Shown one piece after another: positions 9,617 to 17,240 of a stretch of 64,000 bases of DNA. Location of the stretch: positions 1,952,001 to 2,016,000 of the forward strand of contig NZ_CP013355.1 in the NCBI RefSeq assembly GCF_001543325.1, written 5' to 3'. Position 1 is the stretch's first letter; the number at the start of each line of letters is the position of its first letter. The position numbers were made by a program, and so were the translations under genes. The notes beneath the pieces were generated by a model. That model had not been told where the DNA came from and made no database searches. It saw only the letters and a program-made list of their open reading frames with translations. The DNA is from Lutibacter profundi. GTDB taxonomy: Bacteria > Bacteroidota > Bacteroidia > Flavobacteriales > Flavobacteriaceae.

Positions 9617-10941
9617 TGCTTTTAGATTTTCATTCTGAAATATTTTCGTGGATAAGAGGAGGTCTTTTCGTTTTATTCGTGTACCATTTTTTAATTTTTT
9701 TTCAAAATAGAAGTAAACTGTATTTATACTACAGTTTGTATTTATTAGCGTTAAGCATCTATTTTTTACAAGATATTGTTTCTGTAAATTTTAAAGAAAT
9801 TTATCTTTATTTAAACTTTTCAATCCAATTTTTAGCATATGCAGCCTATGTAGAATTTGCGAGAGATTTGTTGGATACAAGAACTCATTTACTAAGATGG
9901 GATAAATATTTTGAAATTGAAATAAAAGTCCTGCTAGCACTTGCAGTTATTTTTGTTTCAATTCAATTCTTCTTTGGTTATGATTTCCAAATTAAAGCTT
10001 TTACTATTGTAGCGCCCCTTTTAACAGTTTTTACATTAATTTCATACTATATAATATATACTAGGATTGATGATAACTCTGCACGATATTTTATTTTTGG
10101 ATCGTTAATTTATGTTGTTTTAGCAAATATTAGCTTTATTGAAGTCTTTACAGGGTTAGAATTTTTTACAGATTTAGGTGTTCAGCCTATGTTTTTTGTG
10201 TATTTAGGAGCAATACTACAGTGTATAATATTTTCTGTGATACTTGGTTTTATAATTAAAAGAATTGAACAAAAAAGCAAAAATGCAGAGGTAAGGTTGG
10301 CAGTAAAATTAAAGGAGATGGAAGAGCTTAAAATGACGGCATTACAAAGTCAAATGAATCCTCATTTTCTATTTAATTCATTAAACTCTATTAATAATTT
10401 TGTAATAAAAAATGAAGTAGAAAAGGCATCAGATTATATAACTAAATTCTCTAAGTTAATACGTGTTATATTAAATAGTTCATCAAGTACTACATCCACA
10501 CTTTCAGATGAGTTAGGTATTTTAGCATTATATGTTAAACTTGAACAAATGCGTGTTACAGGAGGCTTTAATTATATAGTGAACATAGATAAAAATCTAA
10601 ATTTAGACAAAATAAAGGTACCTCCGTTGTTTTTACAACCATTTATAGAAAATTCAATTTGGCATGGTATTATGAAAAAAAAGGGAGAAAAAACAATTGA
10701 GTTGACAGTAAAAAAAGTTCAAAATAATGTTTTGTGTACTATATTAGATAATGGTATAGGAATTAATAAAACAAAAACAATAACCCCTTTATCTGAAAGG
10801 CGTAAATTTTTTGGTGCAAGCGCTACTGAAAATAGAATTAGAATTTTATACAAAAATAAAGATGTTCATATTGAAACTAAGGATATTTCTTCTGGAGAAA
10901 AAACAGGAACTTTAGTGTCAATTAGCTTTCCAATATCTTAA
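9616..10941 (+). CDS. LytS/YehU-type sensor histidine kinase with 7TM sensor
   Basis: A 441-residue kinase, partner of the LytTR regulator just upstream. Residues 10-215 form about seven transmembrane helices resembling a 7TMR-DISM sensor; a short coiled segment leads to the His_kinase domain with the phospho-acceptor in QMNPHFLFNSLN (His250). The ATP-binding domain follows, with the N-box region PFIENSIWHGI and the glycine-rich ILDNGIGI. There is no large periplasmic sensor domain, so the signal is probably sensed in or near the membrane. The start ATG overlaps the regulator's stop codon. The signal is unknown. Confidence 0.93.
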   Translation: MLLDFHSEIFSWIRGGLFVLFVYHFLIFFQNRSKLYLYYSLYLLALSIYFLQDIVSVNFKEIYLYLNFSIQFLAYAAYVEFARDLLDTRTHLLRWDKYFEIEIKVLLALAVIFVSIQFFFGYDFQIKAFTIVAPLLTVFTLISYYIIYTRIDDNSARYFIFGSLIYVVLANISFIEVFTGLEFFTDLGVQPMFFVYLGAILQCIIFSVILGFIIKRIEQKSKNAEVRLAVKLKEMEELKMTALQSQMNPHFLFNSLNSINNFVIKNEVEKASDYITKFSKLIRVILNSSSSTTSTLSDELGILALYVKLEQMRVTGGFNYIVNIDKNLNLDKIKVPPLFLQPFIENSIWHGIMKKKGEKTIELTVKKVQNNVLCTILDNGIGINKTKTITPLSERRKFFGASATENRIRILYKNKDVHIETKDISSGEKTGTLVSISFPIS

Positions 10942-10948
10942 TAAGAAA

Positions 10949-10978
10949 ACCATTTATTAAAATAAACGCACCATTTAT
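10949..10978 (+). promoter_or_regulatory. LytTR-type direct-repeat operator, site 1
   Basis: ACCATTTAT occurs at 10949-10957 and again at 10970-10978, a period of exactly 21 bases (two helical turns), as in sites bound by AgrA/ComE-type LytTR regulators. It begins 8 bases after the kinase stop codon. A -7-like box follows after 53 bases. The link to the adjacent regulator is inferred from geometry and proximity. Confidence 0.55.
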
Positions 10979-11031
10979 ACATCCTTTTGTTTAAATAGCA
11001 AATTTTAAACAAAAGTTGATTTTAAGTTAAC

Positions 11032-11039
11032 TAAATTGG
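11032..11039 (+). promoter_or_regulatory. -7-like box downstream of operator site 1
   Basis: TAAATTGG matches the Bacteroidota TAnnTTTG consensus at 7 of 8 positions. It starts 54 bases after the last base of operator site 1, the same spacing as the box at 11429 has from operator site 2. The start of the 76-codon ORF is 30 bases downstream. Confidence 0.35.
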
Positions 11040-11068
11040 TAGTATAATTTTCTATTACAGTTAACAAA

Positions 11069-11299
11069 ATGTCCATATTAAAATTTTCTATACCATCAGA
11101 TTCTGAAATATTAAAAGATATTAATAACTCTTCTAATTCACTTAAGTTTATAGGTTTAGGCAGTGTTTGCCAAAATATTAAAGAAACCATATATATAAGA
11201 ATGATAAAATTTAATAATGAAGATTTTATAAAAAAAGTGATTTATAAGAAGAAAGGAATTATATGGGATTTTAAATCTGTTGAGGATATTAACATCTAA
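11069..11299 (+). CDS. Hypothetical 76-residue protein
   Basis: I do not recognise this ORF. It encodes a 76-residue, lysine- and isoleucine-rich protein without signal peptide or membrane segment. Its support is contextual: it is the first ATG ORF after operator site 1 and the -7-like box at 11032, and it ends before operator site 2. Against it, the region is very AT-rich and an opposite-strand ORF (11005-11190) is also open, whose sequence PKPINLSELEELL resembles the end of a receiver domain. It may be a small LytTR-controlled protein, or a chance ORF over a decayed gene on the other strand. Confidence 0.35.
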   Translation: MSILKFSIPSDSEILKDINNSSNSLKFIGLGSVCQNIKETIYIRMIKFNNEDFIKKVIYKKKGIIWDFKSVEDINI

Positions 11300-11345
11300 A
11301 GTGTATACCAACCTTTAATTGTGTAAATTTCAGATTCATCAAAAA

Positions 11346-11375
11346 TCCATTTATAATAAAAATCACACCATTTAT
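11346..11375 (+). promoter_or_regulatory. LytTR-type direct-repeat operator, site 2
   Basis: TCCATTTAT (11346-11354) and ACCATTTAT (11367-11375) are spaced by exactly 21 bases. The sequence just after the second repeat (ACAT) and the 53-base distance to a -7 box are the same as at site 1, which suggests two promoters under the same regulator. Confidence 0.55.
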
Positions 11376-11428
11376 ACATTTTTTAACTTCATTTGTTTAT
11401 TTATTAAAAAAGTTATCGTTTTCAAGCG

Positions 11429-11436
11429 TATATTTG
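11429..11436 (+). promoter_or_regulatory. -7 promoter box (TATATTTG) after operator site 2
   Basis: This is a perfect TAnnTTTG box with no good -33 box at the normal distance, as expected of an activator-dependent promoter. Transcription would start near 11441, about 120 bases before the terminator ending at 11560. Confidence 0.5.
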
Positions 11437-11446
11437 TTTTGTATTA

Positions 11447-11491
11447 ATGTCAAGAGGGGTTTTGGCACGATACATTAAAAACATTAAATAA
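11447..11491 (+). CDS. Possible 14-residue cationic peptide ORF
   Basis: An ATG eleven bases after the -7 box opens a 14-codon ORF translating to MSRGVLARYIKNIK, ending in TAA, inside the candidate short transcript. The peptide has two arginines and two lysines plus a tyrosine, with no acidic residue. The short leader resembles those of porZ and rnpA in this window. It is too short to support statistically and no ribosome-binding site is visible, so this is speculative. Confidence 0.2.
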   Translation: MSRGVLARYIKNIK

Positions 11492-11515
11492 GTCTTTGGG
11501 GTTGATTTATTTATT

Positions 11516-11560
11516 CCTTGAACATTGTAATTCGAAATACGATGTTCAAGGTTTTTTTTT
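11516..11560 (+). terminator. Intrinsic terminator upstream of porZ
   Basis: A perfect 10-base stem (CCTTGAACAT at 11516-11525 with ATGTTCAAGG at 11542-11551), partly extended within the loop, is followed directly by nine T residues (11552-11560). Confidence 0.85.
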
Positions 11561-11611
11561 GAGCTAAGTTTTAATTACTACTATAACTTTCTTTAATCCG
11601 TTTTTAATAAA

Positions 11612-11619
11612 TATATTTG
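11612..11619 (+). promoter_or_regulatory. -7 box (TATATTTG) of porZ
   Basis: A perfect TAnnTTTG box ends 12 bases before the ATG at 11632, giving a leader of only a few bases. It overlaps the TTG that would otherwise extend the ORF to 11617, which argues for the ATG start. Confidence 0.55.
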
Positions 11620-11631
11620 AATGTTAATAAT

Positions 11632-13932
11632 ATGAAAAAAGCAACTCAAATATTTATATTTCTTTTTACCAATATTATACTGTCACAGATTGACTATTCT
11701 AACCGTTGGGAAGATTTTTATTCTTATAATAATGTTAAAGATTTTATCAAAGTTGAAAATATAATATATGCAATTGTAGATAATGCTATTTTTACATATA
11801 ATACAACTTCTAATGAAGTTGCTAAAATATCTTCAGTTAACGGACTTTCAGGTGATGTTACTACCAGTTTGTATTACAGTGAAACTTTTGACAAAATTAT
11901 TATAGGGTATGAAACAGGAATGCTTGAAATAATTGATAATAAAGGAAATATTAGCATAGCAAAAGACATTGTAAATTTTAGTTATTCAGGAAATAAAGAA
12001 ATTAATAATATTACAGCGTATGGTAATAAACTGTATTTATCAACATCCTTTGCAATTGTAGTTTATGATATTGAAAATTTACAATTTGGAGATACTTATT
12101 TTATAGGAAATCAGTCTTCTGAAATCAAAATTAATGAAATTAAAATTTTTCAGGATATAATATATGCAGCCACAGAAAAAGGTGTTTTTTCAGCTGATGT
12201 TACAAGTGATAATCTTATAGATTTCAATAATTGGGAACAATTTTTTTTAGGTGATTTTTCATCTATTGAAGTGTTTAATAATCAGCTATTCACCTCTAAT
12301 AATCGTAATTTATATAAAATAGAGAATAACACACTTTTACTACAAAAAACATATTCTCAGCCTATAAAAAGCTTAAAATCATCTCTAGATTATTTAACAA
12401 TAACTACACAAAGGAGTGTGTATGTTAATGATTTAAATAATTTTGAGGTAGTAAATTATACAGCAAATGCATCAAACACCTATTTTTATAATTTAAATAC
12501 GGCAATTGTTGAAGATAATATATTGTATTTAGGCACTCAAGAATTTGGAATTTTAAAAAGTAATCTTCAAAATATTTCAAATTTTGAAGAAATTCACCCA
12601 GAAGGACCTGTTTCAAACTCTCCTTTTTCAATTGCTGTTAATGATAATAATTTGTGGGTAGTGTATGGCAGTTATACCTCGTCGTATAAACCGTTAGGAA
12701 AAAAATTTGGATACAGTCATTTTAATGGAGAAAACTGGATTAATACTCCTTATAATACAAATTATAACGTCAGAGATTTGGTGAATATAACTTTTGATCC
12801 ATTAAATAACAATAAAGTTTATTTAAGTTCTTGGGGAGGAGGAATGTTAATTGTTGAGGATGATATAATTACAACACATTGGAACCATATTAATAGCGGG
12901 TTAGAAAAATTAGTTATTTCAAATCCAAATTATATTAGTATTCGAATCAATGGGGCTGCTTTTGATAAGGAAGGAAATTTGTGGATAGCCAATGCCTGGG
13001 TTGATGATAGAGTAAAAAAATACAGTAAAGAAGGTAATTGGTTTAGTTTTGATATGAGTTCAGTAATTTCAAACCCTGCCCTTGGGCTTAATGAATTGAT
13101 AATTGATAAAACCAATAATATTTGGATTGGGTCTAGGCGTAATGGGGTTTTGGTTTTTAATGAAAATGGAGATAAAAAAAGAGCACTTACAACTGAACAA
13201 ACAAAAGGGGCTTTACCTGATTTAAATGTAAAAACAGTTAAAGCAGACGGAAAAAACAGAATATGGATAGGTACCAAAAAAGGATTGGTAGTATATTATA
13301 ATGCGGCAAATATATTTAACTCAACTATTGTTGAAGCAGAACCTATTATTATACTAGATGATGGTATTCCTAAAAAGTTGTTGGGAGACCAACCAATTAA
13401 TACTATTGCTGTTGATGGAGCAGATAATAAATGGTTTGGTACAGAAACGGGAGGAACCGTACAAACAAGTCCTAATGGCACAATAACACTACAAAATTTC
13501 AACAAAGATAATTCTCCATTACCGTCTAATAATATTCTAAAAATAGCTATTGATAATAGCTCAGGGAAAGTTTATTTTGCTACAGATAAAGGAATTGTAG
13601 CTTTTAACAGCAATGTGTCATCTTACGGAGAGAATTTACCTGAAATTTATGCTTATCCAAACCCTTCAACAAAGAATAATGAATTTATTACAATTGACGG
13701 TAGAAACGGAACTCATCTCCCAAATAATACTAACATAAAAATTTTAGATACTGCAGGAAACTTAGTGTATGAAACCAATACAAAAAGCGGACAAGAATTA
13801 TTTGGAGGTAAAGTAGTTTGGAATAAAACCAATTTAGCAGGTCGTAAAGTAGCATCTGGAATTTATATTGTGCTATTAATTACTAAAGATAATCTAGAAA
13901 CCACTGTAGCTAAAATTGCTATTATCAATTAA
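11632..13932 (+). CDS. porZ: T9SS component PorZ (beta-propeller protein)
   Basis: A 766-residue exported protein with a signal peptide (about residues 1-19). The body consists of two-component-regulator-type propeller repeats (for example GNLWIANAWVDD, NNIWIGSRRNGV, NRIWIGTKKGLV, NKWFGTETGG), and it ends in a T9SS type A-like C-terminal domain (from about residue 675, starting YAYPNPS). The opening RWEDFYSYNNVKDF is characteristic of PorZ, a surface component of the type IX secretion system that in Porphyromonas supplies A-LPS to the attachment complex. It is adjacent to recO with no spacer, an arrangement I recall for flavobacteria. The ATG at 11632 is preferred over a TTG at 11617. Confidence 0.88.
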   Translation: MKKATQIFIFLFTNIILSQIDYSNRWEDFYSYNNVKDFIKVENIIYAIVDNAIFTYNTTSNEVAKISSVNGLSGDVTTSLYYSETFDKIIIGYETGMLEIIDNKGNISIAKDIVNFSYSGNKEINNITAYGNKLYLSTSFAIVVYDIENLQFGDTYFIGNQSSEIKINEIKIFQDIIYAATEKGVFSADVTSDNLIDFNNWEQFFLGDFSSIEVFNNQLFTSNNRNLYKIENNTLLLQKTYSQPIKSLKSSLDYLTITTQRSVYVNDLNNFEVVNYTANASNTYFYNLNTAIVEDNILYLGTQEFGILKSNLQNISNFEEIHPEGPVSNSPFSIAVNDNNLWVVYGSYTSSYKPLGKKFGYSHFNGENWINTPYNTNYNVRDLVNITFDPLNNNKVYLSSWGGGMLIVEDDIITTHWNHINSGLEKLVISNPNYISIRINGAAFDKEGNLWIANAWVDDRVKKYSKEGNWFSFDMSSVISNPALGLNELIIDKTNNIWIGSRRNGVLVFNENGDKKRALTTEQTKGALPDLNVKTVKADGKNRIWIGTKKGLVVYYNAANIFNSTIVEAEPIIILDDGIPKKLLGDQPINTIAVDGADNKWFGTETGGTVQTSPNGTITLQNFNKDNSPLPSNNILKIAIDNSSGKVYFATDKGIVAFNSNVSSYGENLPEIYAYPNPSTKNNEFITIDGRNGTHLPNNTNIKILDTAGNLVYETNTKSGQELFGGKVVWNKTNLAGRKVASGIYIVLLITKDNLETTVAKIAIIN

Positions 13933-14649
13933 ATGATTGAAACCACAAAAGCAATAGTAATTAAATCTATAAAATATGGAGATACAAGTTTAATAGTAAC
14001 TTGTTACACAAAAAATTGTGGTATCAAAACATATTTACTTAAAGGGGTTTTGAAATCTAGAAAAGCCAAAATAAAACCAGCCTATTTCCAGCCTTTAATG
14101 CAACTTAATTTAACGGTTAATCACAATAGTAAAGGGAGTTTAAATTTTATTAGAGATATAGAGATATTGCATTTTTATAATTCAATATACACAGATATAA
14201 AAAAACAAACTATTGCATTATTTTTAGCTGAAATAATATATTATGCAATTCGTGAAGAAGAACAAAATAGCACACTATATAAATATTTAGAAACTTCATT
14301 TTTGTGGTTAGACACGCATGACAATGTTTCAAATTTTCATTTACTGTTTTTACTAAATTTAACAAAATTTCTTGGTTTTTATCCTGAAACGAATCTAAGC
14401 AATAAAATTTATTTTGATTTATTAGAAGGTAATTTCACTAATTTTAACAAAGGAAATTTAGTCTCAGGAAATAATTTAATACAATTTAAAAAGCTGTTGG
14501 GCATAAATTTTGATGTGTTACATACAATTGATTTTAGCGCCACTAACAGACAAGCAGTTTTGTCTATTTTAATTCAATATTTTGAATTACATTTGGGAGG
14601 CTTTAAAAAACCAAAATCTTTAACAATTTTAAAAGCTGTATTTAGTTAA
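13933..14649 (+). CDS. recO: DNA repair protein RecO
   Basis: A 238-residue protein starting directly after the porZ stop codon. The N-terminal OB-fold begins ETTKAIVIKSIKYGDTSLIV, typical of RecO, followed by the LLKGVLKSRKAKIKPAYFQPL segment and the alpha-helical C-terminal domain (LAEIIYYAIREEEQN, LLFLLNLTKFLGFYP). RecO loads RecA on single-stranded DNA in the RecFOR pathway. The zinc-finger cysteines of some RecO proteins are missing, as is common in Bacteroidota. It is the middle gene of a tightly packed porZ-recO-TonB receptor cluster. Confidence 0.93.
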   Translation: MIETTKAIVIKSIKYGDTSLIVTCYTKNCGIKTYLLKGVLKSRKAKIKPAYFQPLMQLNLTVNHNSKGSLNFIRDIEILHFYNSIYTDIKKQTIALFLAEIIYYAIREEEQNSTLYKYLETSFLWLDTHDNVSNFHLLFLLNLTKFLGFYPETNLSNKIYFDLLEGNFTNFNKGNLVSGNNLIQFKKLLGINFDVLHTIDFSATNRQAVLSILIQYFELHLGGFKKPKSLTILKAVFS

Positions 14650-14651
14650 TT

Positions 14652-17105
14652 ATGAGGATTTTAGTGGTATTTTTTCTTTTTTTTATAACAGTTTCTGTAA
14701 AAGGTCAACAAGTTAAAGTATTGGATAGAGCAACAAACTTTCCAATTGAAAATGTTACCATTTATAACGATTCAAAAAACAAAATTGTGTATACCAACAA
14801 AAAAGGTATTGCAGATTTATCAATTTTCAACCCTTCTGATATAATTTCATTCAACCATTTATCTTGTTATGAATATGAAATTTTAAAAAAAGAGCTTAGT
14901 AAAATTGGTTTTGTAGTATATTTAACTAAAAAATCTGAGCAGCTAAACGAAATAGTTTTATCAGCTTCAAAAGGAGAAGAAACAAGAAGTAGAATAGCAG
15001 AACAAATAGTAGTAGCCTCAAGAGAAGAAATAAAAAAACTAGCTCCACAAACAACAGCTGATTTACTAGCAAACTTACCAGGAATTAAAGTTCAAAAAAC
15101 ACAATTTGGTGGTGGTAGTCCTGTTTTGAGGGGAATGGAAGCAAATAGAGTATTGTTAGTGGTTGATGGTGTTAGAATGAATAATGCTATTTATAGAGCA
15201 GGACACTTGCAAAATTCAATTACTATTTCACCAAATATTATTGATAGAGTTGAAGTTATTTTTGGCCCTTCATCTGTAATCTATGGATCAGATGCTTTAG
15301 GGGGTGTAATCCATTATTTTACTAAAATACCAAAAACCAGTAGTAAAAAACAAATAAACACTTCTTTTTATTCTCGTTTTAGTTCGGTGAATAGTGAATT
15401 TACTAACGAAGCAAACGTTGAAATAAGAAACAAAAAGTGGGCATCTTATACCAGTATTTCTCATAGTAAATTTGGAGATTTAAGAATGGGAAAAACACGA
15501 AATCATGGATTTAATAATTGGGGAAAAGTAGTTGAGTATTCAAATAATACAAATAGTTATTACAATGCAATTCCCGTACTAAATTCAAATAATAATATTC
15601 AAAAAAATACGGGATATAAGCAAACAGATATACTTCAAAAAATTGCGATACCTTTTTCAACAAAAAGCGAATTAATATTTAATTTCCAATACTCAGAATC
15701 TTCTAATATTAATAGATTTGATAAATTAAATGAATCTTCTGATGGTAATTTAAAATTTGCTGAATGGTATTATGGACCACAAAAAAGGTTGTTAATTTCA
15801 TCACAACTTAAAATAAACCCCAATAAAAAGTGGATTCAAAAAGGAACAATTACAGCTGCGTTTCAAAACATTAAAGAATCTAGAGTACAACGAAAATTCA
15901 CAAGTTTAAACCGATTTTATAGAAATGAAGAAGTTGACGTTTGGAGTTTAAATGGAGACTTTTTTGTGCCGTTAACAAAAGAAAATAATAGAATTTTATC
16001 GTACGGTTTTGAAGGGACTCACAATAAAGTAAATTCTAATGCTTACGGAAAAACCTTAAATGTGGTTGGCAATACAATTATTGGTTTTAGTGATGATTTT
16101 AAAGCGCAATCAAGATACCCAGATGGAGGAAGCACCTATACTAGCTTTGCTTCTTATGTAAATTACAGACAGGATATTAATAAAAAAGCAACATTAAATA
16201 CGGGAATTAGACTTGTAAACACTTATTTAAGCGCAAAATGGATTGATGATACATTTATAACATTGCCAAATTTTAATATATCGTTAAATAACTCAGCAGT
16301 TACAGCAACAATTGGTTATGTGTATAAACCAACAACTAATTGGCAATTAAATAGTGTAATAGCATCTGGGTTTCGATCACCAAATATTGATGATATAGGG
16401 AAAATTAGAGAAAAATCTGGAGATGTAACCATACCAAATATATATTTAAAACCTGAATATATTTATAGCTTTGAAACAAGTGCCTTAAAATATTTTAATA
16501 ATAAAACATTTCAAATAGGGCTAGATATTTATTATACACTTTTAAATAATTATATTACAAGAGATTATTTCAGCATAAATAATTCGGAAACAATTATGTA
16601 CGATGATGAAGAAGGGAATGTAGTAGCCAATATTAATAAAGATAATGCCTATATAATTGGAAGCACTTTTAGTTTTAGAGGAAATTTAAATTCTCTTTGG
16701 TTCACTAGAGGATCTGTTACTTATACTAAAGGAAAAGCGTATGACACCAAACTACCTTTATCTTCAATTCCACCTTTGTTTGGTTTATTTGAAATTGGCT
16801 TAAAAAAAGAGCGTTTACAAGCTAGTTTAAATTGGAAATTTAATACAGAAAAACGACTAAAAGATTACAATTTAATTGAAGGAAAAGATAATATTGAACA
16901 AACGCCATTTATTGATGCTACCAATAGTTATTTTGGAAACCCTAGTTGGAATACCTTTAATTTTGGAGCCAACTATAAAGTAAATTCAGATTTAACATGT
17001 TATGTAAATATTGATAATATTTTTGATATACACTACAAAGAATTTGCCTCCTCAATTAGTTCTCCAGGAAGAAATTTTTCATTTTCATTTTTACTTAGTA
17101 TTTAA
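14652..17105 (+). CDS. TonB-dependent outer-membrane receptor
   Basis: An 817-residue receptor with a signal peptide (cleavage near VKGQ, residue 19), an N-terminal carboxypeptidase-like regulatory domain (20-95), a plug domain (about 110-220; TADLLANLPGIKV, VLRGMEANRVLLVVDGVRMN, GSDALGGVI) and a 22-strand barrel. The plug motifs and GxxVIYGSDALGG sequence are canonical. It starts two bases after recO and is likely co-transcribed. No SusD partner follows, so it is not a polysaccharide-utilisation SusC; the substrate (siderophore, metal, haem or vitamin) cannot be told from sequence. Confidence 0.93.
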   Translation: MRILVVFFLFFITVSVKGQQVKVLDRATNFPIENVTIYNDSKNKIVYTNKKGIADLSIFNPSDIISFNHLSCYEYEILKKELSKIGFVVYLTKKSEQLNEIVLSASKGEETRSRIAEQIVVASREEIKKLAPQTTADLLANLPGIKVQKTQFGGGSPVLRGMEANRVLLVVDGVRMNNAIYRAGHLQNSITISPNIIDRVEVIFGPSSVIYGSDALGGVIHYFTKIPKTSSKKQINTSFYSRFSSVNSEFTNEANVEIRNKKWASYTSISHSKFGDLRMGKTRNHGFNNWGKVVEYSNNTNSYYNAIPVLNSNNNIQKNTGYKQTDILQKIAIPFSTKSELIFNFQYSESSNINRFDKLNESSDGNLKFAEWYYGPQKRLLISSQLKINPNKKWIQKGTITAAFQNIKESRVQRKFTSLNRFYRNEEVDVWSLNGDFFVPLTKENNRILSYGFEGTHNKVNSNAYGKTLNVVGNTIIGFSDDFKAQSRYPDGGSTYTSFASYVNYRQDINKKATLNTGIRLVNTYLSAKWIDDTFITLPNFNISLNNSAVTATIGYVYKPTTNWQLNSVIASGFRSPNIDDIGKIREKSGDVTIPNIYLKPEYIYSFETSALKYFNNKTFQIGLDIYYTLLNNYITRDYFSINNSETIMYDDEEGNVVANINKDNAYIIGSTFSFRGNLNSLWFTRGSVTYTKGKAYDTKLPLSSIPPLFGLFEIGLKKERLQASLNWKFNTEKRLKDYNLIEGKDNIEQTPFIDATNSYFGNPSWNTFNFGANYKVNSDLTCYVNIDNIFDIHYKEFASSISSPGRNFSFSFLLSI

Positions 17106-17186
17106 GCTCATTTTTAAAAACAAGGGTAATTACAGGTAAATTATTAATAAAAACACGCTATTTGTCTATTAGTTATTGAAAGAATG

Positions 17187-17216
17187 TTGATTTTTAATAT
17201 TTTTTCACTATTTTTG
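17187..17216 (+). promoter_or_regulatory. Promoter of the giant T9SS protein gene
   Basis: A -33 TTG (17187-17189) is separated by 19 bases from a perfect -7 box TATTTTTG (17209-17216). The start codon is 24 bases downstream. This is the best complete Bacteroidota promoter in the window. Confidence 0.65.
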
Positions 17217-17240
17217 TAAATCCCATTAAATGAACGACAT

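Larger units (their letters stand above)
11441..11560 (+). ncRNA. Candidate short regulated transcript
   Basis: A -7 box (11429-11436) and a strong intrinsic terminator (11516-11560) delimit a transcript of about 120 bases with no long ORF. It matches no RNA family I recognise. It could be a small regulatory RNA or a messenger for the 14-codon ORF at 11447-11491. Both ends are inferred. Confidence 0.4.

Noticed and set aside
14652-17105. SusC of a polysaccharide-utilisation locus
   Set aside because: No SusD gene or carbohydrate enzymes are adjacent, and the gene is in a cluster with porZ and recO.
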